Positions 37,091 through 45,584 of a DNA stretch of 64,000 nt are shown here, one piece after another. Source of the stretch: Agaribacillus aureus (GTDB lineage Bacteria > Bacteroidota > Bacteroidia > Cytophagales > Cyclobacteriaceae). Below the pieces are notes generated by a model. The model worked only from the letters and a program-made list of their open reading frames with translations. It made no database searches and had not been told where the DNA came from. The DNA lies in assembly GCA_030442055.1 (NCBI GenBank), contig JAUJEB010000002.1:1-64000 (forward strand), given 5' to 3'. A program made the translations under genes and the position numbers. How positions within the stretch are numbered: the stretch's first letter is position 1; every line of letters begins with the position of its first letter.

Positions 37091-37858
37091 TTAATGCGCA
37101 TTTTGAAATAAGTGGCTCCCTCGTTGGTTATTCATGGCCTCCAATAGCTCTATATCGGTCATATAATACTTATCCATAAAGCCTTGGGCACCTTTAAAGA
37201 ATTCCAGGCAGGAAGAATCTTTGCGCACAAAGTAGGCGTATTGGTAAATCTGGCTGCCCAGTCCATGGTAGACCGGCATCAGATCGGTGCTGCGCTCATG
37301 GGTGGCCCGGAATTCATCACTTTCAAGATAATTTAGTCCCCACTTACCGATTTCAAAGAGATTTAATTGATGATAGTAAACCACATGGCCAAGCTCATGA
37401 GCCAGTATGCCCACCTGCGCGTCGAATGGCAGTGACCGGAGCAGGATAGGATCGAAGAAAGTTTTTTCCGCATCATTTAATAAAATACGATACTGGCGAT
37501 GCTTTTTCCCCGGGATAAAGAGTGTCCAGATGTTGAAGGTGGATTCCATCGGTGCACCTTCGGGCTGCAGGATCATGTCTATGTTGACATCTTTTAACTG
37601 AGGGTAGGCAGAATAGGCTATAGCGGCAGCAATTTCAAACCCCTCGGGAAGACCCTTATTGTCACCGATTATTGCCTTTAAACTGTCCAGGTCATAGGTG
37701 TGATTGGCCAAAGTATCTGCAAATTGATGAGGGGTAAACCCTGGTTTTACTTGTTTTGGATCCACCTCCTGGAAAAACACTGCCGCTGCCAGTATTAATA
37801 CAAGTGCTATGATCGTCAGGAAAATTTTTATAATTAGTTTTATCATCGGGCGTTTCAT
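37091..37858 (-). CDS. Membrane-anchored HExxH metalloprotease-like protein
   Basis: ATG 37858 gives 255 residues starting MKRPMIKLIIKIFLTIIALV, an N-terminal membrane anchor. Residues near 153 carry the zinc-binding LAHELGHVVYYHQ, and THERSTDL about 30 residues later could supply the third ligand as in M48-type proteases. The rest does not match a named family that I can identify. The catalytic domain should face the periplasm. It is monocistronic, between an uncertain small gene and PadR module 3. Confidence 0.7.
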   Translation of the reverse strand: MKRPMIKLIIKIFLTIIALVLILAAAVFFQEVDPKQVKPGFTPHQFADTLANHTYDLDSLKAIIGDNKGLPEGFEIAAAIAYSAYPQLKDVNIDMILQPEGAPMESTFNIWTLFIPGKKHRQYRILLNDAEKTFFDPILLRSLPFDAQVGILAHELGHVVYYHQLNLFEIGKWGLNYLESDEFRATHERSTDLMPVYHGLGSQIYQYAYFVRKDSSCLEFFKGAQGFMDKYYMTDIELLEAMNNQRGSHLFQNAH

Positions 37859-38051
37859 AAAAACCGGCAAGGTCAGGAATAAATCTATATGGATCCAAAT
37901 CAAACCCGAAACCGGCTACAAAGGCATCATTCAGGTTGGTGGTGCCAATAATTGCTTTCCCGCATTGGCCATGACATTTGTAGTTAAGTGTAATTAATAA
38001 AAAATAAGTGACATAGGTTGACCGCCAGGATTATTTTTTTTTAAATTTTTA

Positions 38052-38103
38052 TTTGTTATACAAATATATTTATAATAAAAGTATTATATTCAGGTTTGTA
38101 TAA
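38052..38103. promoter_or_regulatory. Probable PadR operator and promoter region of module 3
   Basis: The palindrome TTTGT-TAT-ACAAA (38052-38064) is followed by TTTGTATAA (38095-38103). TTATACAAA (38056-38064) and TTTGTATAA form a 9-bp inverted repeat ending five bases before the PadR ATG. The half-site TTTGTATA recurs in the operator region of module 2, which suggests related PadR binding specificities. Confidence 0.5.
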
Positions 38104-38108
38104 TAAAT

Positions 38109-38447
38109 ATGAATACGAAAGGAGTTTATTTAGGAGAACTGGAAGAGCTGGTATTGCTTTCCGTTGCTACACTGTCTGAGGACGTTTACGGCGTCACAGT
38201 CAAAAGATATATTTTTCAGGAAACAGGAAGAAGCGTAAATATTAGCGCCATACACGAGGTCCTGAAAAGATTACAGCGCAAAGGTTATCTCACCTCCAGG
38301 ATAGGAGGGGCCACAAAGACGAGGGGAGGTAGAAGGAAACGATTATTTGAATTAACCGCTGCCGGCAGAAACAAGCTGGAACAGGTAATTACGATGAAAA
38401 TGCAAATGTACAAGCAGGTTCCTAATATTTCAATCAAGCTGACATGA
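38109..38447 (+). CDS. PadR-family transcriptional regulator (module 3)
   Basis: The 112-residue product (MNTKGVYLGELEELVLLSVA) has the PadR first helix, the recognition region NISAIHEVLKRLQRKGYLTSR and the wing TRGGRRKRLFELTAAGRNKL. Its stop codon overlaps the permease start as ATGA. The operon continues through the permease into a SUMF1-like gene, so this regulator probably controls all three. Confidence 0.92.
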   Translation: MNTKGVYLGELEELVLLSVATLSEDVYGVTVKRYIFQETGRSVNISAIHEVLKRLQRKGYLTSRIGGATKTRGGRRKRLFELTAAGRNKLEQVITMKMQMYKQVPNISIKLT

Positions 38448-41056
38448 AAGAGAATAGCCCACCGAAATGGATTGACTGGTTTTTAAGTTGGTATTGCAAC
38501 CCGTCCCTGTTGGAAGAAATACAGGGAGATCTTTATGAGTTATATGCTGAAAGGTTGGAAAAAGAGGGTAGGTGGTCAGCGGACCTGAAATACTTGTGGG
38601 ATACATTGCGATGCTTCAGATGGTCTAACATCAAAAGGAAAAGTCCGCTGCTTAACAACAGGCAGGGATTGTGGCGGTTAAGCTTTACCCTGGCGCTGCG
38701 CCATGCCCAAAAAAACAAGACTGGGTTTCTTATTAAGACGTTGGGGTTGTCTATTTGTCTGTCATTTGCTTTGTTATTAACCGCTTTTGTGGTTAATGAA
38801 CTAACGTTTGATCATTTTCATGTCAATCACAAGCAAATTTATCGGGTCTCCTCCAGGGTAACCTTTGAAAACCAGGTTACACATTATGCCGTTACACCAT
38901 TTCCCATAGGCGCTGCGCTGAAGGATGCTATTCCTGAAATTGAAAATTACTTCAGGTTCACGTATGAAGAAAAGCCTATTTATTATTTGGGTGATAAAAT
39001 ATTTTATGATGAAGCCACCTTTATTGCCGATAGTAATTTCTTAAAGGTACTTTCCTATCGTTTGCTGGCAGGAAACGATCAGGCGCTCAGCGAGCCTGAC
39101 AAAATTGTATTGACGGAATCGTTGGCCAGAAAATTTTTTGGAAATAATAATGCCCTGGGGCAGGTGGTAGAATATGGCGAAGGCTTTGAGCTGGAGGTTG
39201 CTGCTATTATCGAAGATCCTCCAGCCAATTCACATCTGAGATTTGATGCCCTGATTTCATGGGACACTTTTGATCATTACGATGAATGGGCCAATCTGAA
39301 TGCCTACAATTATCTTCTGGTGGGACCGGAGGTGAGTGTTACGCAGGTAAAGGATAAGGTGAGTGCTGAGGTAGGTAATTTTCATGACCTGATTGTCCGT
39401 GAGTATAACGGAACCTTTGAGGCCATGCTGGAAAACATTGCGGAAATTCATTTTTCTCAAAATCTGGAGGAAGACATTGCAGAAAAAAGAAATAAACGCA
39501 GTGTGCTATTGCTGATTGCGGCCATAGTACTCCTGTTTATAACGGGTCTCATTAATTATCTGAATCTCACGCTGACCGAACTCACCGGTAGTATCAAAAA
39601 GATGAGCATATTAGGTGTATTTGGTGGTTTAGCAAAAGATCATCGCAAAATGCTGACCAGTGAAACTGCGATGATCCTTTCAATAGTTTTGCCGCTTGTG
39701 GCATGGTTTGGTTATTACGGTCTTTGGTTTGCCGAAACGCATATGTCCACCTATATTGATCGCAGCGTGTTGATGAATCCAATACTTGTCAGCACTGGCA
39801 TCGGTTTCCTTTTGTTAGTCTTTGCCTCAAATCACCTGAACTTATGGATGCTGTCAGGCCCTGGCTACCTGATCAGGGCGCTCAAAGGACGGTTCAATAC
39901 AATGGGCAAGGGAATTTCTCTCAGAAAGGTACTGGTGGCGGGGCAAATGTCCTTTTCAATTATCATGATTGCGCTTATTATCATCATTGTCGATCAATTT
40001 AATTTTATTGAAAATGCAGACAAGGGTTTTGATAACAAGGATATCATGGTAGTTAAGCTGCGTTCTCCAAACCCCGCTGGCATGGAAAGTTTCAGCCAGG
40101 CCATCCGGCAAATGGATGGTGTAGTACAGGTGGCGGGAAGTTCTTACTTTCCGGGTATCATTGAAACAAAGTATGTATTTCAAATTGAGACGGAAAGCGG
40201 CATGAAACAGCAACTGATATCGATGATGAATTGCAGTGTGGAATATTTCAAAACGCTGAACATCCAATTTGATCAGGGTCATGGTTTCTATGAAAACAGG
40301 GTGCTGGGGCATGAGGATGGATTTATTATCAATGAGGCAGCAGCTAAAGCATTTGGATGGGAAAAAGGTGTAGGGAAAATAATCAATGGACCACTCAGTG
40401 GTCAGAATGAGGCCTATCAGTCCGGTAAGGTGATCGGTGTGGTCAAAGATTTCAATTTTGCCACCCTGCATGAAACCATCGAACCAATGATTATTTTTCT
40501 TTCGGATGATAATTGGACGAATCCTTTTATTTACATAAAAACGAGCCCAATTCATCAGGCAGATCTCATAACATGGGTAGAGAAGGAATTTAAAACACTT
40601 TGGCCGCAATATCCCTTTGAATGGGAATACCTTGATACCAAGTACCTGAGCCTTTATAAAAAGGACTATGAGCTAAAAAGTATTTTTGAAGTAGGCCTGG
40701 TGATATCAATATTAATTTCATGCCTTGGTATTTTCAGTATTTCAGCGCTATTGGGAACGTTGCGCAGTAAGGAAATGGGGATACGGAAGGTAGTGGGTGC
40801 GGCTCCTTCCCAGCTATTTTTTTTACACCTTAAAAACTTTTTACAATTTCTGATGATGGCGATGCTGGTAGCTTATCCCCTGGTTTGGTATTTGTCTGAT
40901 CAATGGTTACAGAACTTTGCCTACCACGTGGTGTTGAACGGCTGGAATTATATTATGCCTGGCATTTTTGCCCTTCTCATTATCCTGATCACCGCAGGCT
41001 ATCAAGGCATTAAAAGTGCAATGATAAACCCTATTGACATATTGGAGCATGAATAA
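38444..41056 (+). CDS. FtsX/MacB-like permease with permease-prefix domain (module 3)
   Basis: 870 residues. The prefix domain (SPPKWIDWFLSWYCNPSLLEEIQGDL) is followed by a first membrane helix (TLGLSICLSFALLLTAFVV), a MacB-like periplasmic domain, FtsX helices, a second periplasmic domain and final FtsX helices with the coupling motif EMGIRKVVGAAPSQ. The first coupling position (KKMSILGVFGG) has lost the usual RKVLGA consensus, so coupling to an ATPase may be asymmetric. It overlaps the PadR gene by four bases and the SUMF1-like gene by eight. Substrate unknown. Confidence 0.88.
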   Translation: MKENSPPKWIDWFLSWYCNPSLLEEIQGDLYELYAERLEKEGRWSADLKYLWDTLRCFRWSNIKRKSPLLNNRQGLWRLSFTLALRHAQKNKTGFLIKTLGLSICLSFALLLTAFVVNELTFDHFHVNHKQIYRVSSRVTFENQVTHYAVTPFPIGAALKDAIPEIENYFRFTYEEKPIYYLGDKIFYDEATFIADSNFLKVLSYRLLAGNDQALSEPDKIVLTESLARKFFGNNNALGQVVEYGEGFELEVAAIIEDPPANSHLRFDALISWDTFDHYDEWANLNAYNYLLVGPEVSVTQVKDKVSAEVGNFHDLIVREYNGTFEAMLENIAEIHFSQNLEEDIAEKRNKRSVLLLIAAIVLLFITGLINYLNLTLTELTGSIKKMSILGVFGGLAKDHRKMLTSETAMILSIVLPLVAWFGYYGLWFAETHMSTYIDRSVLMNPILVSTGIGFLLLVFASNHLNLWMLSGPGYLIRALKGRFNTMGKGISLRKVLVAGQMSFSIIMIALIIIIVDQFNFIENADKGFDNKDIMVVKLRSPNPAGMESFSQAIRQMDGVVQVAGSSYFPGIIETKYVFQIETESGMKQQLISMMNCSVEYFKTLNIQFDQGHGFYENRVLGHEDGFIINEAAAKAFGWEKGVGKIINGPLSGQNEAYQSGKVIGVVKDFNFATLHETIEPMIIFLSDDNWTNPFIYIKTSPIHQADLITWVEKEFKTLWPQYPFEWEYLDTKYLSLYKKDYELKSIFEVGLVISILISCLGIFSISALLGTLRSKEMGIRKVVGAAPSQLFFLHLKNFLQFLMMAMLVAYPLVWYLSDQWLQNFAYHVVLNGWNYIMPGIFALLIILITAGYQGIKSAMINPIDILEHE

Positions 41057-42281
41057 AACAAAGTTAGTAGCTACTATTTTTTATTTGCTGGCTATCAATG
41101 TTTTTGGACAGGAAAATATTAGTATCAAAGGTAGGGTACTGGATGCTGAAACAGGCCAGCCCCTGATTTACGCCAATATCGGCATGAGCAATCACGCTTA
41201 CAGCACGGCTTCGGATCTCCATGGTAACTTTGGTTTTTTGATACCTAAAACGCTTTTGGCTGACACACTATTTATTTCCTACGTAGGCTACAAGACATTT
41301 ACCGGCCAGGTATCCACGCTGGATCTTGATAATTTAGTGATCAGACTGGAAATATCCGCAATTCAACTAAAAGAGGTAACGATTAACGAGCAAAAATATG
41401 AGTATAAGCTCAAAATAAGAAGGTTTGAAAATTCCCTGAAGCTGATCAAAGGGAAACTGTATGCCGCTGACACAGAGGTTACCAACGAGGCGTACCAGCA
41501 TTTTCTAAACTACCTGCAACGATCAGGTCAGATTGATCTGCACAATACCTGTAAACCGGATTTTTCTAAATACCAGGGTTCGTTACTGGCCTTTTTCAAA
41601 GGATATCACCAGCAGCATCAAAACACAAAAAAGGGTAAGTTTGACCGGAATTTAAATGAGTATCCGATTGTAAATATAACACAAGAAGCAGCCAGGGGTT
41701 ATTGCGAATGGCTTACTGATTTGTACAACAACAGCAAAGGCAGAAGGAAATTTAAAAAGGTTATTTTCAGATTGCCTACCTTGAAGGAATGGCAAATGGC
41801 GGCACTGGGAAGCAAAGGATTTCAGTCATGGGAACTGGAAGAAAACGAAGTATTAGTGGGTATACCAAAATATCCCGGTGACGAGTTTGCAAAAAAAACA
41901 AGGTCAATCCCGGTAAAAGGAAATGATATTCTTTATCCCTGGTATAAGGTGTATGCCTATCGCAATAAGGTGCAAAATAAAAACGGCTGCTGGTTGGGAA
42001 ACTTTAAGGTACCTGAGGAAGGCACCAGCTGCCAAACTTACCGGCCAGATAGGGACGGCTTTGCCATTACAGCCCCGGTTGGTGTCTTCTTTCCCAACGG
42101 GATGGGACTTTACGATGTCGTGGGAAATGTTGCGGAAATGATTGATGAGGAAGGAAAGGCCTGCGGTGGAAGCTGGGATCACTTTCCGGAAGAATCGACT
42201 ATCTCCAGCGTCAATACATACGCAGGGTCCGGCGGTGCCGTTGGCTTCAGGATTTTCATGGAAGTACTCGACCCAAAGTAA
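41049..42281 (+). CDS. Exported SUMF1-like protein with carboxypeptidase-like regulatory domain
   Basis: ATG 41049 lies inside the end of the permease gene, so the genes are coupled. The 410-residue protein has a signal peptide (LVATIFYLLAINVFGQ), then a carboxypeptidase-like regulatory beta-sandwich (SIKGRVLDAETGQPLIYANI, FISYVGYKTFTG; about 25-110). A formylglycine-generating-enzyme-like (SUMF1) domain follows (VTNEAYQHFLNYL, YPIVNITQEAARGYCEWL, FRLPTLKEWQMAALG, GLYDVVGNVAEM, GGSWDH, GFRIFME). The catalytic cysteine pair of true FGE is not evident, so it is probably a binding or structural version. GldJ and GldK of the gliding/T9SS machinery have the same fold, which may be relevant. Its place behind the permease suggests a shared periplasmic job. 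Confidence 0.82.
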   Translation: MNKTKLVATIFYLLAINVFGQENISIKGRVLDAETGQPLIYANIGMSNHAYSTASDLHGNFGFLIPKTLLADTLFISYVGYKTFTGQVSTLDLDNLVIRLEISAIQLKEVTINEQKYEYKLKIRRFENSLKLIKGKLYAADTEVTNEAYQHFLNYLQRSGQIDLHNTCKPDFSKYQGSLLAFFKGYHQQHQNTKKGKFDRNLNEYPIVNITQEAARGYCEWLTDLYNNSKGRRKFKKVIFRLPTLKEWQMAALGSKGFQSWELEENEVLVGIPKYPGDEFAKKTRSIPVKGNDILYPWYKVYAYRNKVQNKNGCWLGNFKVPEEGTSCQTYRPDRDGFAITAPVGVFFPNGMGLYDVVGNVAEMIDEEGKACGGSWDHFPEESTISSVNTYAGSGGAVGFRIFMEVLDPK

Positions 42282-42296
42282 GGAACATTTTTATGG

Positions 42297-43670
42297 CTAC
42301 GATGATCTTAAATGATATGACTTTGGCTGTACAAAGGCACGGATACCCTGAGCGGACAAGGTAGATCCCAATCCCGAATTTTTTCTCCCCGACCAGGGAA
42401 CATTAGGAGAAACCCGGTCACAACAGTTCCAGTACACAGTTCCGGTATTAAGTGCTTCCAGTATTTTTAAAGCCCTTTCTTCGTTTCCCGAAAAGACCGC
42501 ACCGGTAAGCCCGTAGTCGGTATCCTGCATCAGAGAAAGCGCCTCCTCATCGGAACTTACTTTCTGAATGCCAATAATGGGACCAAAAGATTCTTCCATC
42601 ATCACCTTCATGCGATGATCGCAGTTGGTTAATACAGTAGGCTGGTAATAATATCCCTGGCCTTCCATTGCCTGTCCACCGGTTTCCAAAACCGCCCCTT
42701 TATTGATGGCATCTGTCACCTGTTGGTCTAACACTGCTATCTGCGGTTGGCGGGTCAGTGGTCCGATAAAGGTGTGTTGATTGGTTGGGTCTCCGATAAT
42801 GTAGGTCTTTACTTCTGCCACAAACGCATCGATGAAATTATCGTAGATGCCTTCGGAAACATAGATGCGCTCTACCGCACAGCAGCTTTGCCCATTGTTG
42901 TAGAAGGCTCCCTCGGCGGCATTGATGGCCGCTTGTTTGACATCGGCGACATCGTCCATGACAAATAGCGGGTCTTTACCTCCCAGCTCCAACTGAACCG
43001 GCACCAGTTTGTGAGCAACGGTTTGAGCGATATGCCGGCCTGTGCCATAAGACCCGGTAAAGAAGTACCCATCCAGGGGTTCCTCCAGAAGCTGTTGCCC
43101 GACGTCCCCCGGCCCGATAACACATTGAAATACATTTTCGGGTACACCTGCTTTGTGCAGATATTTTTCAAATTGTTTTCCGGTCAAAGAAGCATACTCG
43201 GAGGGTTTATATAATACCGCATTTCCTGCGACAAGGGCATACAAAAATACGTTGTAACCGACGTTGTAGGGAAAATTCCAGGCCGATATATTGGCGATGA
43301 CACCAAGGGGCTCGTAACTAATTTTTTCATGTGTCAATCCTTCGTCTACCAGCACCTCACCGCGCAACCAGCGTTCGGCATGACTGCTCAAATGATCTAT
43401 CCTGTTTTGGGCGCCATTTATTTCATTGCGGGATTGTTGTATTGGTTTTCCCGTTTCTCTGGTTAGGATAACCGACAGTTCCTCGCCATGTTGTTTTACT
43501 AGTTCCCCAAATTTTATAATACAGGCCAAACGCTCTTTTACCGGGTGAAGGGCCCATTCTTTTTGCCCTTGTTGCAAAAGACTTAGTTTGGCCCGCACGG
43601 AGGCTTTGTTATCTGAAGTAAGTTCAGCAATAGCTGCTCCGGTAGCGGGATTTTTTATAATCAAATTCAT
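42297..43670 (-). CDS. NAD(P)-dependent aldehyde dehydrogenase (last gene of catabolic operon)
   Basis: ATG 43670 gives 457 residues starting MNLIIKNPATGAAIAELTSD; the frame extends to 43727 without supporting features. Rossmann and catalytic motifs are present: ISAWNFPYNVG, FFTGSYGTGRHIA, LELGGKDPLFVM with the general-base Glu, and NNGQSCCAVERIYV with the nucleophilic Cys. It resembles semialdehyde dehydrogenases. The ATG lies two bases from the stop of the hydrolase gene. In the inferred pathway it would oxidise the aldehyde made by the iron-dependent alcohol dehydrogenase (gamma-glutamyl-aminoacetaldehyde) to gamma-glutamylglycine. Confidence 0.92.
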   Translation of the reverse strand: MNLIIKNPATGAAIAELTSDNKASVRAKLSLLQQGQKEWALHPVKERLACIIKFGELVKQHGEELSVILTRETGKPIQQSRNEINGAQNRIDHLSSHAERWLRGEVLVDEGLTHEKISYEPLGVIANISAWNFPYNVGYNVFLYALVAGNAVLYKPSEYASLTGKQFEKYLHKAGVPENVFQCVIGPGDVGQQLLEEPLDGYFFTGSYGTGRHIAQTVAHKLVPVQLELGGKDPLFVMDDVADVKQAAINAAEGAFYNNGQSCCAVERIYVSEGIYDNFIDAFVAEVKTYIIGDPTNQHTFIGPLTRQPQIAVLDQQVTDAINKGAVLETGGQAMEGQGYYYQPTVLTNCDHRMKVMMEESFGPIIGIQKVSSDEEALSLMQDTDYGLTGAVFSGNEERALKILEALNTGTVYWNCCDRVSPNVPWSGRKNSGLGSTLSAQGIRAFVQPKSYHLRSS

Positions 43671-43671
43671 G

Positions 43672-44418
43672 TTACGCTTCTGATTTTGTATGTTGAAGGA
43701 AGGCCTGATATAAGAGATCGGCATCAATCAGTGTATCCTTTAAAGTATGAAAAAATTCCGGATGCCATTGAACGCCCATGACCTTGCCTTCGGGTTCTCC
43801 GGTATAGCCGAAAGCCTCAATAAGCCCATCCGGTGACTTTGCATAAATCTCCAAATTTTCACCCAGATCTTTGACCGCCTGGTGATGGACGGAGTTAACA
43901 AACAGCTCCTTTTCTGCGTGATAGATCCTGTCCAGATAAGTTCCTTCTACAAACCTGATGGGGTGCTTGACAGTGTCGTACAACTCCGCGGAACGATGTT
44001 CATCCGCATTGAGATTCTGTGTGGTAGTATCCTGGTAGAGCGTTCCTCCAAAATAAACATTCATCAATTGAAAACCCCGGCAGATACCCAGCAGGGGCCT
44101 GGAATTTTTAATAGCAAAATCCAGGATTTTCATCTCGTATTGATCCCGGTAGGCGTCGCCTTTCCAAATACCTATCGGTTCTTCTCCATAGGTCTCAGGC
44201 GCCAGATCAGTACCTCCCTGCATGACAAAGCCATCCATCTCAGCGAGGATATCATACAGCAGCTTATCATCCACATCGGGAATCAATACGGGAAGTATTC
44301 CTTCTTTGGTGAGGTACCTGGCCATATCGTTCTCCAGATAACTTAGTGATTTAGGCCCGAAAACAGTTCGGGTTTTATCGGGATACATAAAGCAGGAAGA
44401 GATGCCTATTTTAACCAT
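43672..44418 (-). CDS. Gamma-glutamyl-gamma-aminobutyrate hydrolase (PuuD-like, peptidase C26)
   Basis: ATG 44418 is preferred over GTG 44424; the product is 248 residues. Class I glutamine-amidotransferase features are visible: GFVMQGGTDLAPETYG, the nucleophile elbow LLGICRGFQLMNVYFGG, and GVQWHPEFF with catalytic His and Glu. PuuD-type enzymes hydrolyse gamma-glutamyl amides, releasing glutamate. Between the alcohol and aldehyde dehydrogenases of the operon, it is expected to regenerate glutamate and release the oxidised amine product. Confidence 0.9.
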   Translation of the reverse strand: MVKIGISSCFMYPDKTRTVFGPKSLSYLENDMARYLTKEGILPVLIPDVDDKLLYDILAEMDGFVMQGGTDLAPETYGEEPIGIWKGDAYRDQYEMKILDFAIKNSRPLLGICRGFQLMNVYFGGTLYQDTTTQNLNADEHRSAELYDTVKHPIRFVEGTYLDRIYHAEKELFVNSVHHQAVKDLGENLEIYAKSPDGLIEAFGYTGEPEGKVMGVQWHPEFFHTLKDTLIDADLLYQAFLQHTKSEA

Positions 44419-44426
44419 AATCACAT

Positions 44427-45578
44427 TTATAACGCCTCCTGGTAAATCTTTCTGAAATCTTCCAGGCCTACCGGTTTAGGATTATTGGGATGACAAAAAT
44501 CAGCTTCAGCCAAAGTGGAAAGTGTATCAATATGATCCTTGGTTACGCCGACATCAGACAATTTTGTGGGCATGCCCAGACGTTCATTCATCGTGAAAAG
44601 ATGATCTATCAGACGGTCTCCCATATTATTGCCCAAGGCAAATGCCTGGGCCATGCGATCAAACCGGCCTTCAAACCCATCGTAATTAAATGTCATGCCA
44701 TAGGGAAGATTCACTGCATTGGCGAGGCCGTGGTGGGTATCCAACAGGCTTGACAACGGATGCGCCAGACTGTGAACGATGCCCAATCCCTTCTGAAAGG
44801 CTACGGCACCCATCAGGGAGGCCAATAACATTTTTGCGCGGGATTCCACATCGGGTTGATGTACTGCCTTGTCGAGAGATTCGGCAATAAGTTGTATGCC
44901 TTCCAGGGCAATGCCGTCACACATGGGATGAAATCCTTTGGCCATATAGGCTTCCATGTTATGGGTCAATGCATCCATGCCGGTGGCTGCCGTTATAAAC
45001 GGCGGCAATTCCATGGTCAGCATCGGATCGGCAAATACGATCCGGGCCATCAGCTTGGGACTGAAAAGAATTCTTTTTTTCTTGGAAACATCCTCGGAAA
45101 TAATGGCGCTCCTGCCTACTTCACTGCCAGTTCCGGCGGTAGTGGGCACCGTGACAAAATGAGGAACGTCCTCCGTTACATATTTATCGCCTCCAATCAG
45201 GTCGTCGTAGTCAAACAGATCCCGGGTATGGTTGACCCGCAGTACAATGGCCCTGGCAACATCCATGGCCACCCCTCCGCCAATGCCGATGATACAATCC
45301 CTTTGGGTTTGATGATAGCTTTCTCCACCATTGATAACATCGGATTTTACAGGATTTTTATGCATGTCGCAGAACACTTCGGCATGTAATCCATTTTGGT
45401 CCAGGCTATTTTTAATTTTAACAAAAAAGTCCAACGCCGCTACCGTGGGATCGGTGACCAGTAAGGGTCTTTTAAGATCCTGCTCTTTTAAGTAACCCAC
45501 TAATTCTCCAATTACGCCAACGCCAAAGCGAATGGGCGTCGGAAAGTTAAAACCGTAAACCTTGGTTAGATCTAACAT
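44427..45578 (-). CDS. Iron-containing alcohol dehydrogenase
   Basis: The 383-residue protein has the group III alcohol dehydrogenase layout: GIGGGVAMDVARAI and TVPTTAGTGSEVGRSAII in the NAD-binding half, then metal ligands in ATGMDALTHNMEAYMAKG, KGLGIVHSLAHPLSSLLDTHHGLANAVNLPYG. It acts on a primary alcohol with NAD(P). A putrescine-type gamma-glutamyl pathway needs an amine oxidase (PuuB) instead, which is absent here. An alcohol dehydrogenase fits a substrate bearing a hydroxyl group, such as gamma-glutamyl-ethanolamide. It is seven bases from the upstream gene's stop codon. Confidence 0.92.
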   Translation of the reverse strand: MLDLTKVYGFNFPTPIRFGVGVIGELVGYLKEQDLKRPLLVTDPTVAALDFFVKIKNSLDQNGLHAEVFCDMHKNPVKSDVINGGESYHQTQRDCIIGIGGGVAMDVARAIVLRVNHTRDLFDYDDLIGGDKYVTEDVPHFVTVPTTAGTGSEVGRSAIISEDVSKKKRILFSPKLMARIVFADPMLTMELPPFITAATGMDALTHNMEAYMAKGFHPMCDGIALEGIQLIAESLDKAVHQPDVESRAKMLLASLMGAVAFQKGLGIVHSLAHPLSSLLDTHHGLANAVNLPYGMTFNYDGFEGRFDRMAQAFALGNNMGDRLIDHLFTMNERLGMPTKLSDVGVTKDHIDTLSTLAEADFCHPNNPKPVGLEDFRKIYQEAL

Positions 45579-45584
45579 AGTATC

